Assembly: GCF_000226315.1 (NCBI RefSeq)
Contig: NC_016026.1
Coordinates: 310,001 to 374,000 of the forward strand
Length of the DNA: 64,000 nucleotides
Reading direction: 5' to 3'
From: Micavibrio aeruginosavorus ARL-13
GTDB taxonomy: Bacteria > Pseudomonadota > Alphaproteobacteria > Micavibrionales > Micavibrionaceae
The first letter of the stretch is position 1. Every line of letters starts with the position of its first letter. Below, piece after piece: positions 17,507 to 25,939 of the stretch. Position numbers and translations under genes: made by a program. The notes below the pieces were generated by a model, which ran no database searches, was not told the origin of the DNA, and worked only from the letters and a program-made list of their open reading frames with translations.

Positions 17507-17623
17507 TAGCGGGGCGGAACACTCCTCTCTGGCTTTGGGCGAGCATATTTTGTATTGTGCATTGCAGAGAATGTTCCTTTTACAAAAGGGGCGGCCATCT
17601 CGCCCCGGAAAGTGTCTTAATTC

Positions 17624-18997
17624 ATGGACCTCGATCCCGCCCTTCTGGCCCGCGTTCAATTCGCCGCCAACATTACGTTCCATATTCTGTTCCCCAGCAT
17701 CACCATCGCGCTTGGATGGATCCTGCTGTTCTTCAAAATGCGCTTTAATGCGACGAGGGATCAGAAATGGATGGATGCGTATTTCGTCTGGACCAAAATT
17801 TTTGCTCTGTGCTTTGCCATGGGTGTGGTCAGCGGCATCACCATGTCGTTCCAGTTCGGCACCAACTGGCCGGGTTTCATGGAAACCGTGGGCAATATCG
17901 CCGGGCCATTGCTGGCATATGAAGTACTGACGGCGTTTTTCCTCGAAGCCACGTTCCTGGGCATCATGTTGTTCGGCTTCCGTCGTGTTCCAGGGTGGCT
18001 GCACACCACGGCGACGGTTCTGGTCGCCGCGGGCACGACATTTTCGGCCTTCTGGATTCTGGCCTTGAACAGCTGGATGCAAACCCCGGTGGGCTTTGAA
18101 ATGATCCCGAACGAAGCGGGCCATATGCAGGCGCATGCCACCGACTGGATGCAGATTATTTTCAACCCGTCTTTCCCGTACCGCATGGTGCATATGTTGC
18201 TGGCCTCGGGCCTGACGGCATCGTTCCTGGTGGCGGGGATTTCGGCTTATCGCTGGTTCCGGAATGATCGGGCGCCGGCTGTACTGGCCGCGTTGCGCAC
18301 GGGTGTGACGATTGCCGCTATCCTGATCCCCGTTCAGATTTATGCGGGCGATTTGCACGGTCTGAACACGCTGGAACACCAGCCGCAGAAAGTGGCTGCG
18401 ATGGAAGGATTGTGGGAAACCCGCGAGGGTGCGCCGCTGGTTCTGTTCGCCATGCCGAACGAAGAAACGCGAACCAACGATTTCGCCATTGAAATTCCCA
18501 ATCTGGCCAGCTTGATCCTGACCCACCATATGGATGGCGAACTCGAGGGCCTGAATGAATTTGTTGGTAATCACCCGCCTGTGGCACCGGTGTTCTGGGC
18601 CTTCCGGATCATGGTGGGGACGGGTGTTTTGATGTTGGTGTTGTCATGGGCTGCGGCGTTTTTCCTGTGGCGTCGCGGTGATATGCCGAAACTGTTGACC
18701 TTTGCCATGATCCCGATGGCGTTTTCGGGGTGGGTGGCCACGGTGGCGGGATGGTATGTCACCGAAATCGGACGCCAGCCGTGGCTGGTGACCGGGGTGC
18801 TGCGCACGGAGGATGCCATATCCGCCGTTCCGGCCCCGATTATCGGAATCAGCCTGTCGATGTATCTGGCCGTTTATGCGGTGTTGCTGGTGGCCTTTAT
18901 TGGCACGTTGCTGTACATCGCGCGCAAGGCGGGATCGAAAGTACCGGAAGCCGCACCCGCATCGGGCCAGGCCATTGTTGAAGCCATCGCGGAATAA
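17624..18997 (+). CDS. cydA: Cytochrome bd-type quinol oxidase subunit I (CioA-like)
   Basis: This 457-aa inner-membrane subunit oxidises quinol and carries the haems of a bd oxidase. The start LLARVQFAANITFHILFPSI contains the N-terminal haem-ligand His (residue 20) and is typical of the cyanide-insensitive CIO branch. A second ligand His lies in YRMVHMLLASG. The Q-loop around GLNTLEHQPQK is short, as in CIO-type enzymes, and there is no long insertion. About nine membrane spans are predicted. cydB follows after 11 bp, forming a two-gene operon. No cydX or cydDC was found nearby. Confidence 0.95.
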   Translation: MDLDPALLARVQFAANITFHILFPSITIALGWILLFFKMRFNATRDQKWMDAYFVWTKIFALCFAMGVVSGITMSFQFGTNWPGFMETVGNIAGPLLAYEVLTAFFLEATFLGIMLFGFRRVPGWLHTTATVLVAAGTTFSAFWILALNSWMQTPVGFEMIPNEAGHMQAHATDWMQIIFNPSFPYRMVHMLLASGLTASFLVAGISAYRWFRNDRAPAVLAALRTGVTIAAILIPVQIYAGDLHGLNTLEHQPQKVAAMEGLWETREGAPLVLFAMPNEETRTNDFAIEIPNLASLILTHHMDGELEGLNEFVGNHPPVAPVFWAFRIMVGTGVLMLVLSWAAAFFLWRRGDMPKLLTFAMIPMAFSGWVATVAGWYVTEIGRQPWLVTGVLRTEDAISAVPAPIIGISLSMYLAVYAVLLVAFIGTLLYIARKAGSKVPEAAPASGQAIVEAIAE

Positions 18998-19008
18998 CGG
19001 AGAGAACC

Positions 19009-20016
19009 ATGGAAATTTTTGCAAACGGACATTGGCTGCCTCTGGCTTTCGCGGGTTTGATGGGTTTATCGATGCTGATCTACGCTGTTTTGGATGGCTA
19101 CGATCTGGGTGTTGGTATTCTGATGCAAGGGGCTACAGAGGCTGAAAAAGACCGCATGATCGCCTCGATCGGCCCGTTCTGGGATGCGAATGAAACGTGG
19201 CTGGTGCTGGGCGTTGGGTTATTGCTGGTGGCGTTCCCGATGGCGCATGGCATCATCCTGTCCAGCCTGTATCTGCCCGTGGCGCTGATGCTGATTGGGT
19301 TGATCCTGCGCGGGGTGGCGTTTGATTTCCGGGCCAAGGTCAGTGCCGCGCATAAGGGCATCTGGAACAATTTGTTTTTTGGTGGGTCTTTGCTGACGGC
19401 GTTGTCGCAGGGGTATATGCTCGGCTCCTATATTCTGGGGTTTGATAGCGGATGGGGCCCGGTGGCCTTCGCCCTGCTGACCGGTGTGTGCGTGGCCTTT
19501 GGCTATTGCCTGATTGGTGCATCATGGTTGTTGATGAAAACCGAAGGTGAGTTGCAGAAAAAGGCATCCCGTTGGGCGCGGTTTGCCCTGTGGGGGACGT
19601 TCGCGGGCATTACATTGGTGTCCATCGCAACGCCGCTGGTCAGTGAACGCATCTTTGAAAAATGGTTTACGTTCCCGAATGTCTTGTTGCTGGCTCCCAT
19701 TCCGGTCATGACCGGGTTGCTGGTGATTGGGCTGGAAACGGCGCTGCGCCGCTTGCCGCGTCCGGATGATCATTGGTGCTGGTTGCCGTTCGTAGCGACC
19801 ATCTGCCTGTTCGTATTGTGCTTCCACGGGCTGGCCTACAGCTTCTATCCCTACATCGTGCCGGATAAATTGACGATCGTGGATGCGGCCAGCGCGCCGG
19901 AATCGCTGATGATCATTCTGGTCGGGGCGTTGATCGTTTTACCCGTGCTGATTGGTTATACGTTCCTGGCGTATAAAATATTCCACGGGAAAAGCCGGGA
20001 TCTGCATTACGATTAA
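19009..20016 (+). CDS. cydB: Cytochrome bd-type quinol oxidase subunit II (CioB-like)
   Basis: The 335-aa membrane subunit pairs with the preceding CydA. The N-terminus LIYAVLDGYDLGVGIL and the following GPFWDANETWLVLGVG are hallmark CydB sequences, and eight to nine membrane helices are predicted. A good SD (GGAGAG) precedes ATG. A strong terminator follows, so the operon ends here. The enzyme would support respiration at low oxygen or in the presence of haem-copper oxidase inhibitors. Confidence 0.95.
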   Translation: MEIFANGHWLPLAFAGLMGLSMLIYAVLDGYDLGVGILMQGATEAEKDRMIASIGPFWDANETWLVLGVGLLLVAFPMAHGIILSSLYLPVALMLIGLILRGVAFDFRAKVSAAHKGIWNNLFFGGSLLTALSQGYMLGSYILGFDSGWGPVAFALLTGVCVAFGYCLIGASWLLMKTEGELQKKASRWARFALWGTFAGITLVSIATPLVSERIFEKWFTFPNVLLLAPIPVMTGLLVIGLETALRRLPRPDDHWCWLPFVATICLFVLCFHGLAYSFYPYIVPDKLTIVDAASAPESLMIILVGALIVLPVLIGYTFLAYKIFHGKSRDLHYD

Positions 20017-20021
20017 GAAAC

Positions 20022-20048
20022 AAAAAGCCCCCGTTTCGGGGGCTTTTT
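20022..20048. terminator. Bidirectional terminator between cydB and 20053 gene
   Basis: An 11-bp stem AAAAAGCCCCC/GGGGGCTTTTT with a short loop is suited to terminate cydB on the plus strand and the NAD(P)-binding gene on the minus strand. Confidence 0.9.
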
Positions 20049-20052
20049 CTTG

Positions 20053-20664
20053 TCAGTATCCGACGGTGAACCGCTGGCGAATATGGGCGGGGTTTTCCAG
20101 TTCATCCATCAATGCGATGGCGTAATCTTCCTGTGAAATGCGGCTCGACCCGTCGGGGGCAAACAGAACCGTGTCATCGCCCAGACGGAATGTGCCCGTG
20201 CGTTTCCCCGGTTCGATCATGATGGACGGGGAAATGAAGGTCCAATCCAGATCCTGTTCCCGGCGCAGGCGGGCCAGATAATCAACCCCTTTGCGGGCCT
20301 CCGGCTTCCATTCAGCGGGGAATTCTTCGCTGTCGACCAGACGCAATCCGGGTTTCAGCTCCAGGCTGCCCGCGCCGCCCACGGCGATGTAGCGTTTAAC
20401 GCCCGACGCTTTGATCGCGGCCAGCAAACTGTCCGGATCAAAGGCGGAAAAATGCAGGCTGCTGATCACCGCATCGTGCCCGGTTAGAAGGGCGGACAAG
20501 CCGGCTTCATCACCGACATCGCCTTTACGCGCGCTCAGCCGATCGTGGGTGGGCAAAGCGTCCGTATTGCGGACGATCGCCGTGACGCTGTGGCCGCGGC
20601 TTAACGCTTCGGCCAGAATTTTTGATCCGATATTTCCGGATGCGCCAATCAATGCAATGTTCAT
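20053..20664 (-). CDS. NAD(P)-binding oxidoreductase, NmrA/YwnB-like
   Basis: This 203-aa atypical short-chain dehydrogenase-like protein has the dinucleotide-binding loop IALIGASGNIGSKI at the N-terminus (GxxGxxG) and a VKRYIAVGGAGSL strand in the middle. DYLARLRREQDLDWTFISPS matches the YwnB/BLVRB group. The gene starts 23 bp after the SDR gene on the same strand, so the two form an operon under the TetR-type promoter. It probably reduces a quinone, flavin or aldehyde substrate; the exact substrate is unknown. Confidence 0.85.
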   Translation of the reverse strand: MNIALIGASGNIGSKILAEALSRGHSVTAIVRNTDALPTHDRLSARKGDVGDEAGLSALLTGHDAVISSLHFSAFDPDSLLAAIKASGVKRYIAVGGAGSLELKPGLRLVDSEEFPAEWKPEARKGVDYLARLRREQDLDWTFISPSIMIEPGKRTGTFRLGDDTVLFAPDGSSRISQEDYAIALMDELENPAHIRQRFTVGY

Positions 20665-20687
20665 AGGTGGTCTCCTTTCAAAGGCGG

Positions 20688-21431
20688 TTACGCCGTGGCG
20701 CCGCCATCGACACGAATTTGCGCGCCATTGACGAAGGACGCGGCGGGAGAGGCGAGGAAGGACACAACGGCACCAATTTCGGCCCCTTCGCCAAAGCGGC
20801 CGAGTGGAATTGTGCCGCGTTGCATATCACTGGACGGACCGTCGGATGGGTTCATGTCGGTATCAACCGGGCCCGGTTGCACGTTGTTCACGGTGATGCC
20901 GCGCGCGCCCAGATCACGGGCCAGCCCGCGGGTCAGGCCCGCAACGGCGGCCTTGGTCATCGTGTAAATTGATGCAGTGGGAAAAATGGATGTCTCGCTC
21001 ATCACGCTGCCGATATTGATGACACGGCCGCCGGATTTCATGTGTTTCACGGCTTCGTTCACGGCGACGAAAATGCTCTTGATGTTGACATTGACCATAC
21101 GGTCGAAATCGTCGGTGGTGTATGCGGCAATATCGGCATTGATGGCGATGCCCGCATTGTTGACCAGAATATCCAGCCCACCGAAGGCGGCCACCGTATC
21201 ATTCACGGCCTTGCGCACAGCGGCCTCATCGCCGGCATCGGCCTTGATTGCGATGGCTTTTCCACCGGTGGCTTTAATGGCCGCAACCACGTCGTCGGCT
21301 TTCCCCGGCGATGCGGAGTAGGTGATGGCGACACTGGCACCATCTTCGGCCAGTTTTTTGGCGATGGCGGCGCCGATGCCACGGGAGGCTCCGGTGACGA
21401 GGGCGACTTTGTTATCCAGTGGTCGGGTCAT
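20688..21431 (-). CDS. Short-chain dehydrogenase/reductase (classical SDR)
   Basis: This 247-aa classical SDR has a cofactor loop TGASRGIGAAIA (about 14-25), NNAG at about 91, a catalytic Ser in INIGSVMS and the YTMTK active-site motif (Tyr and Lys) near residues 156-160. A PGPVDTDM loop follows. The pattern resembles FabG-like 3-oxoacyl reductases and sugar dehydrogenases, but the setting opposite a TetR regulator points to detoxification of carbonyl compounds rather than fatty acid synthesis. It is divergent from tetR with three TACC-N5-GTA boxes between them. Confidence 0.9.
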   Translation of the reverse strand: MTRPLDNKVALVTGASRGIGAAIAKKLAEDGASVAITYSASPGKADDVVAAIKATGGKAIAIKADAGDEAAVRKAVNDTVAAFGGLDILVNNAGIAINADIAAYTTDDFDRMVNVNIKSIFVAVNEAVKHMKSGGRVINIGSVMSETSIFPTASIYTMTKAAVAGLTRGLARDLGARGITVNNVQPGPVDTDMNPSDGPSSDMQRGTIPLGRFGEGAEIGAVVSFLASPAASFVNGAQIRVDGGATA

Positions 21432-21469
21432 GTCTGTATCCGTTCTGTAATGCTTAAGGTTAAAATATG

Positions 21470-21585
21470 TACCATTTAGTAAATATTATATTGGGGCTGG
21501 GGTTTGGTCAAGGCATATTTTACCAAACGGTAAAAAATAATCATGGACTTTTTTCAATGGATTCTGTATATTTTACCTATAAGTA
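21470..21585. promoter_or_regulatory. Divergent SDR/tetR promoter with three TACC-N5-GTA boxes
   Basis: Three 12-bp boxes lie in the 184-bp gap: TACCATTTAGTA at 21470, TACCAAACGGTA at 21521 (inside the perfect 7-nt-arm palindrome 21518-21535) and TACCTATAAGTA at 21574. They are likely operators of the adjacent TetR-type repressor. Related boxes recur at 22894 and 25940. Confidence 0.6.
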
Positions 21586-21615
21586 TAAATGTAACTGTGA
21601 CAAAGGAGCATGAAA

Positions 21616-22209
21616 ATGGCAGCCGGACGTCCCCGCCAGTTTGATTACGATCAGGCTTTGGACAAGGCCATGCACGTCTTTTGGGAAAAAGGGTACGAGG
21701 GTGCATCCCTCCCCGATTTGACCGAGGCGATGGGCATTAACCGCCCCAGCATGTATGCCGCCTTTGGTAACAAGGAAGAATTGTTCCGCAAAGCCCTGCA
21801 AAAATATCAGACCGATGCGACTGATATGCTCAAAGCCCTGCTGGATGCCCCGACCTTGCGTGAATCGCTGGAGCGTTTTTTGCTGGGGTCTGCAGAATCC
21901 TTTACCTGCAAGGAGCGCCCGAGCGGCTGTCTGGCCGTACATGGCGCACTGGTTGGCGGAGAGGAATGCAGCGAAGCGCAACAGGCGGCCAAAGAATCCC
22001 GCGACGTGATTACGCGGCTGTTGAAAGAACGCTGTGATCGCGCACTGGAAGATGGCGACCTGCCCGCCGGAACCAACACCGCTTATCTGGCTCGGTTCTA
22101 CACCACCATCCTGAACGGGATGTCGATCCAGAGCACCAGCGGCGTGTCCTGCGATGAAATGCGCGCCATTGCCAAACACGCGCTGGATGCGTTGCCAACA
22201 ACCAATTGA
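21616..22209 (+). CDS. TetR/AcrR-family transcriptional regulator
   Basis: This 197-aa repressor-type regulator has an N-terminal HTH: ALDKAMHVFWEKGYEGASLPDLTEAMGINRPSMYAAFGNKEELF. It ends in the usual xxYxxFxxKExL segment, followed by a ligand domain with three cysteines (CKERPSGC). ATG 21616 is 7 nt after AAGGAG; the ATG two codons earlier is only 1 nt from it. The regulator probably represses the divergent SDR operon and, judging by shared palindromes, the small-ORF operon and esterase downstream. The ligand is unknown. Confidence 0.92.
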   Translation: MAAGRPRQFDYDQALDKAMHVFWEKGYEGASLPDLTEAMGINRPSMYAAFGNKEELFRKALQKYQTDATDMLKALLDAPTLRESLERFLLGSAESFTCKERPSGCLAVHGALVGGEECSEAQQAAKESRDVITRLLKERCDRALEDGDLPAGTNTAYLARFYTTILNGMSIQSTSGVSCDEMRAIAKHALDALPTTN

Positions 22210-22235
22210 TCGCGGTATTGCTATTGCACAAATGA

Positions 22236-22265
22236 TTAAGGCCCCCCGGTGACGGAGGGCCTTAA
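22236..22265. terminator. Bidirectional terminator between tetR and small-ORF operon
   Basis: The TTAAGGCCC(C)CC / GG(A)GGGCCTTAA stem has one mismatch and a 6-nt loop, and sits between convergent genes. Confidence 0.7.
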
Positions 22266-22309
22266 ATACAGGAGCAATCCATAGTGGATCCTTTCGCTGT
22301 TGATATGTG

Positions 22310-22438
22310 TTAGCGGGGACGGGCAACAATTCCTGTATAACGGGCGCGGTCGCGCAGTTCACGAATGCGGGCGTCCTGTTCCGCGATATGGCGGTTAAAG
22401 GCCATCAGTTCTTCGATATCCCATTGCAGATTTCTCAT
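22310..22438 (-). CDS. Small protein 4 of a four-ORF operon (42 aa)
   Basis: The ORF encodes a 42-aa highly charged helical peptide (MRNLQWDIEELMAFNRHIAE at its start, then Arg-rich). A very good SD, AAGGAG, lies 7 nt before ATG. It starts 11 bp after the stop of the preceding small ORF, in the same orientation, and is last before the terminator. No family was recognised. The Arg/Glu-rich amphipathic pattern recalls DUF1127-like small proteins in size only. Confidence 0.6.
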   Translation of the reverse strand: MRNLQWDIEELMAFNRHIAEQDARIRELRDRARYTGIVARPR

Positions 22439-22449
22439 GATTATTCTCC

Positions 22450-22587
22450 TTACATTTGGCTGTTGGCGCGCAGATATTTAACAACGGCCGGTTCGTTTTC
22501 ATCGGATTCAAATTGGGTCACAACGCGGTTGAATTGTTGGTACATCGGCTGTGAAAAAAATTGATCCTGAAATGATTGTGTGTGCAT
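22450..22587 (-). CDS. Small protein 3 of a four-ORF operon (45 aa)
   Basis: The ORF encodes a 45-aa Gln/Phe-rich peptide beginning MHTQSFQDQFFSQPMYQQF and ending KYLRANSQM. The SD CGGAG lies 6 nt before ATG. It lies 12 bp after small ORF 2 and 11 bp before small ORF 4. No known family. Coding status rests on the regular SD-ATG spacing of four consecutive ORFs. Confidence 0.55.
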   Translation of the reverse strand: MHTQSFQDQFFSQPMYQQFNRVVTQFESDENEPAVVKYLRANSQM

Positions 22588-22599
22588 TTTGTTCTCCGT

Positions 22600-22680
22600 T
22601 TATTTCATGCTGTTGAGGGTCAGGGTTGAAGTCTTCAGGTATGTGATCAAGTCACTGATAAATTCATCGCGGTTTTGCAT
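22600..22680 (-). CDS. Small protein 2 of a four-ORF operon (26 aa)
   Basis: The ORF encodes a 26-aa peptide starting MQNRDEFISDLITYLKTSTL. GGGAG lies 6 nt before ATG. It shares a helical pattern with small protein 3 but no clear homology. The size is close to the detection limit, so support comes mostly from position and SD. Confidence 0.45.
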   Translation of the reverse strand: MQNRDEFISDLITYLKTSTLTLNSMK

Positions 22681-22717
22681 TTTTGAACTCCCTGTTCGTG
22701 TTGGTTTCATTTTTTGA

Positions 22718-22867
22718 TTAGCCGTTGATCCAGTCGGATACAGCATAGGTGCTGTGAACATCACCGCGGAACATGTTCGCGCGTTTGGTCAGTTCGGCCA
22801 GATAGACATCACCGGTTTCAAATTCCAGATCCAGAACCGGGGTTTTCTTAAAGCGGGTGCGTTTCAT
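22718..22867 (-). CDS. Small protein 1 of a four-ORF operon (49 aa)
   Basis: The 49-aa peptide begins with a basic head (MKRTRFKKTPV), followed by LDLEFETGDVYLAELTKRAN and a tail DVHSTYAVSDWING. AAGGA lies 9 nt before ATG. It is the first ORF after the TAC-N6-GTA palindrome at 22894, so the operon's start is well defined. Codon use resembles the host genes. No family was recognised. Confidence 0.6.
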   Translation of the reverse strand: MKRTRFKKTPVLDLEFETGDVYLAELTKRANMFRGDVHSTYAVSDWING

Positions 22868-22893
22868 GTTGGTCATCCTTGTTGTTTAATTCT

Positions 22894-22907
22894 GTACTTA
22901 TAAGTAT
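22894..22907 (-). promoter_or_regulatory. Palindromic operator GTACTTATAAGTAT before small-ORF operon
   Basis: The core TACTTATAAGTA is a perfect 12-bp palindrome 28 bp upstream of the first small ORF. It shares TCTGTACT and ATAAGTA with the box at 25940 and differs by one base from the box at 21574. Confidence 0.6.
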
Positions 22908-22983
22908 AGAATAACGTAGATTTGACCGGTCAGTCAACAATTATTTATCAATCAGTATGAAATTTATTATCTTTATTTTTCAA

Positions 22984-23874
22984 CTATTTAGCTGATTTTA
23001 CCCGGTCCGGGGGCAAAGGCAGGGCATCATTTTTATCACCGGGAATGTCCCCGAACCGCCCTTTGGCCCAATCGTCCTTGGCCTGTTCGATCCGCTCTTG
23101 GGAGCTGGACACGAAATTCCACCAGATAAAGCGTTTCTCTGGCAAAGGCTCGCCCCCCAGCAAAACGAAATGGGTGTCGGTGGCGGCCTCAATCCGCACG
23201 GTCCCATCCGGCAGGAAAACGGGCAGGGTGTGGGGCATCACATCTTCGCCGCCCACACGAATATTGCCATCAATCAGATACAGGCCGCGTTCGCTATATT
23301 GCGGTGGCAGGTCAATATGACGCCCGGCATTCATGTGCACTTCGACATAGAAGAGCGGGCTGTGAATTTTTACGGGCGCGTGTTCGCCGAAGGCCGATCC
23401 GGCGATGACCTTCATGCGCACGCCGGGGGATTCGAGAACGGGGATCTTGTTGGCTTCGTAATGTTCGAACTCAGGGCTTTTTTCTTCAAACTCTTTCGGC
23501 AGAGCGATCCAGAATTGCAGCCCATGCACATCGTTGGCATGCACACGTTCGGCGTGATCGATGCGTTCTGAATGCGCGATACCCGATCCCGCGATCATCC
23601 AGTTAACAGCGCCGGGTGTAATGGCCTGATGCGACCCCAGCGTATCGCGGTGAAAAATTTCACCGTCGAACAGGTATGTGAGCGTGGCCAATCCAATATG
23701 GGGGTGTGGGCGCACATCCAGCCCGTGCCCTTCGTCGTAATGTTTCGGGCCCATGTGATCCAGAAAGATAAACGGCCCCAACGTGCGGCGTTTCATATAC
23801 GGCAGCAGGCGGCGGACGAGCAGGTCGCCAATATCGGCTTCACGTGGCGGGATGGTCAGTTCGATCAGGGACAT
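22984..23874 (-). CDS. Pirin-family protein
   Basis: This 296-aa bicupin is a second pirin in the window. Metal-site residues are visible in VRPHPHIGLATLTYLF (about 55-70) and GSGIAHSERI (about 97-106). It is distant from the pirin at 16153, which has HPHRGFETVT, so this is not a recent duplication. A C-terminal extension rich in Lys/Asp/Pro ends the protein. It stands alone, without an adjacent HxlR gene. Probable redox or flavonoid-type dioxygenase activity; substrate unknown. Confidence 0.9.
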   Translation of the reverse strand: MSLIELTIPPREADIGDLLVRRLLPYMKRRTLGPFIFLDHMGPKHYDEGHGLDVRPHPHIGLATLTYLFDGEIFHRDTLGSHQAITPGAVNWMIAGSGIAHSERIDHAERVHANDVHGLQFWIALPKEFEEKSPEFEHYEANKIPVLESPGVRMKVIAGSAFGEHAPVKIHSPLFYVEVHMNAGRHIDLPPQYSERGLYLIDGNIRVGGEDVMPHTLPVFLPDGTVRIEAATDTHFVLLGGEPLPEKRFIWWNFVSSSQERIEQAKDDWAKGRFGDIPGDKNDALPLPPDRVKSAK

Positions 23875-23960
23875 GGGGCAATCCTTTGGTCAATGATGAC
23901 CGGAATTGTAAAGAGTGATGGGGTGAATGGAAAGGCTTGAGCATACGGCTCATCCCCCTA

Positions 23961-24030
23961 CCCTGACCCTCCCCCCTTGAAAGGGGGGAGGAGATAAAGT
24001 GTAAGCCCTCCCCACTCCTCGAGGGGGCGT
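23961..24030. repeat. GC-rich intergenic inverted repeat
   Basis: A perfect palindrome with 11-nt arms (23968-23978 with 23981-23991, GA spacer) is followed by a related C-rich/G-rich stretch to about 24030. Sequence of the C(n)TT-GA-AAG(n) type resembles dispersed REP-like units and the element at 53540. The rest of 23875-24060 holds no gene that I can support. Confidence 0.5.
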
Positions 24031-24064
24031 GTTGGTGTTGTGCAAATCGGCAAGACGCCAAAAA

Positions 24065-24099
24065 AAGAAACCGGGCGTCCCGACCACAAGGACGCCCGG
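24065..24099 (-). terminator. azoR: Terminator of azoR
   Basis: A perfect 10-bp stem CCGGGCGTCC/GGACGCCCGG has a 9-nt loop and, on the minus strand, is followed by TTTCTTTTTT. Confidence 0.85.
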
Positions 24100-24138
24100 C
24101 TAGACAGAGTGCGGGGAGATGGGTTGGGGGCGTTCTCC

Positions 24139-24780
24139 TTACGCGACGGCCTGTCTGTTCGCTTTCGCCTTCTCGCACTGGCTGGCGATGGTGTTCATCG
24201 CGCCATCCAATGCGGATTGGCGTTGATCCGGGCCCATGGCGACCCCTTCGGCGCGGATATACTCAATATCCGTAATGCCAAGGAAGCCGAACACGGCACG
24301 TAAATACGGTTCCTGATGGTCCAGCGGGGCGGCGGGTGTGTCGGGGCCGTAAAATCCGCCGCGGCTGGACACGATCACCACTTTCTTGCCACCGGCCAGA
24401 CCTTCCGGCCCTTTTTCGGTGTAGCGGAATGTTTTTCCGGCCACGGCGATGCGGTCGATCCACGCTTTCAACTGGCTGGGTACCGAAAAATTATACATCG
24501 GCGCGCCAATGACGACGATGTCGGAGGCCAGAAAGTCGTTCAGCATTTTTGCGCCGTGGTCGATGTCGCGCTGTTGATCGGCGGTACGATGTTCGGGGGC
24601 GGATGCTTGGGCCGCGAACAACTCGCCACTCAAATGCCGCACCGGGTCGCTGGCCAGATCGTGATAGATGGTTTCAAATTCATCGTGGTCGGCTTCAATC
24701 CGCTCGACAATCGCCTTGGACAATTGGCGCGAAATGGAATTGCCGCCCATGATGCTGGAATCGATATGCAGAATTTTCAT
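24139..24780 (-). CDS. azoR: FMN-dependent NADH-azoreductase
   Basis: This 213-aa flavodoxin-fold enzyme reduces azo compounds and quinones with NADH. It starts MKILHIDSSIMGGNSISRQL, containing the phosphate-binding Ser loop for FMN. It also has the APMYNFSVPSQLKAWIDR motif near residue 95 and SSRGGFYG near 143, all typical of AzoR. The length is normal. It lies between two other detoxification-type genes and has its own terminator. It probably protects against quinone and electrophile stress. Confidence 0.93.
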   Translation of the reverse strand: MKILHIDSSIMGGNSISRQLSKAIVERIEADHDEFETIYHDLASDPVRHLSGELFAAQASAPEHRTADQQRDIDHGAKMLNDFLASDIVVIGAPMYNFSVPSQLKAWIDRIAVAGKTFRYTEKGPEGLAGGKKVVIVSSRGGFYGPDTPAAPLDHQEPYLRAVFGFLGITDIEYIRAEGVAMGPDQRQSALDGAMNTIASQCEKAKANRQAVA

Positions 24781-24889
24781 TGTACTGGTCTCCGTTCATC
24801 TTTTGTTTGCGTGTACAAGGCCCCGGCGGACGGTCGTTACGGGAGATAACGACCGTCCTATTGCGTGGGCTTGGGGATCTTCTTAGGGG

Positions 24890-25900
24890 TTAGTTCGTGC
24901 CAAAGGCGCGTTTGATGGCACTGGCGGCCTGGGCAATTGCCCCTTCGGTCGCAGGCGTTTCGGCCAGCGCATTCAGCAACAGGAAGTCATGGATCGTGCC
25001 GTTATAGCGCGTGACCGTGGTGCGTACACCGGCTTCATCCAGCTTCTCGCCATAAGCCTCGCCCTCATCGCGCAGAACGTCGTTCTGAACGGTGATGATC
25101 AACGCCTCTGGCAGGCCTTTCAACGTGTCGATCGAAGCGCGTAGCGGGAAGATATGCGGGTCATTACCCGGATCTTTATCCAGCAGCGCTTCGCCGAACC
25201 ATTTCATGGCAGGCAGAGTCAGCCACGGGCCATCCGCAAACGCGGTGTAGGAGCTGTTGTTCGAAACATTATCCGTGACCGGATAGAACAACACCTGCAT
25301 CGCAATGCGCGGACCTTTGCGTTCCTTGGCCATGATCGCCAGAACAGCGGCCATGTTGCCACCGGCGCTGTCACCGGCGACGATGATGCGGTTGTTGTCC
25401 AGATTCAGTGAGTCCGCATTCGCGGCGAGGTATTCCAAAACGGCGTAGGCTTGCTCATGCGGAACCGGGAATTTCACTTCCGGGGTGCGGTCGTAATCGA
25501 CAAACATCAAAGCGGCGCCCGTCGCGAAAACCAGGTCACGGCTCAGACGATCGTGCGTTTCCGCATCACCCAGCATCCAGCCACCGCCATGGGTGTACAA
25601 AATGACGGGCAGTTTTGCCGTGGAACCAGCCGGGCGGTACAGGCGCACCTTCACGCTTCCCGTCGGGCCGATATTCAGGGTCATGTCTTTGACATCGGCG
25701 TCACGCAGGCGGACGGGCACCTTCTGCACGGTTTCAAGAACCTTGCGGGCCTCGGCCGGGGTCAGGGTGTAAAGCGGCGCACCGCCAGCGGCAACAACGG
25801 CGTCCATAAAGGCCTTGGTCGGTTTGTCGAGGTACGGGCCCTTGGCGGTGCCGTGAATGACGTTCAGGGACAGGTCTTTTGCTTTTTGAAGGATATTCAT
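24890..25900 (-). CDS. Alpha/beta-hydrolase, hormone-sensitive-lipase type esterase
   Basis: This 336-aa cytosolic esterase of family IV shows oxyanion motif HGGGWMLGD (about 103) and nucleophile elbow GDSAGGNMA (about 172). Late DVLRDEGEAY and GTIHDFLLL segments supply the catalytic Asp and His. The preceding N-terminal cap region (about 1-70) is typical of HSL relatives. ATG 25900 was chosen; an ATG 6 codons upstream lies closer to the operator. A TAC-N6-GTA palindrome sits 40 bp upstream, matching that before the small-ORF operon, so both are probably controlled by the TetR-type protein. Acyl substrate unknown. Confidence 0.9.
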   Translation of the reverse strand: MNILQKAKDLSLNVIHGTAKGPYLDKPTKAFMDAVVAAGGAPLYTLTPAEARKVLETVQKVPVRLRDADVKDMTLNIGPTGSVKVRLYRPAGSTAKLPVILYTHGGGWMLGDAETHDRLSRDLVFATGAALMFVDYDRTPEVKFPVPHEQAYAVLEYLAANADSLNLDNNRIIVAGDSAGGNMAAVLAIMAKERKGPRIAMQVLFYPVTDNVSNNSSYTAFADGPWLTLPAMKWFGEALLDKDPGNDPHIFPLRASIDTLKGLPEALIITVQNDVLRDEGEAYGEKLDEAGVRTTVTRYNGTIHDFLLLNALAETPATEGAIAQAASAIKRAFGTN

Positions 25901-25939
25901 GGTCGGTCTCTCTTTCATGGTCTGTTGTGGTCTTAATCT

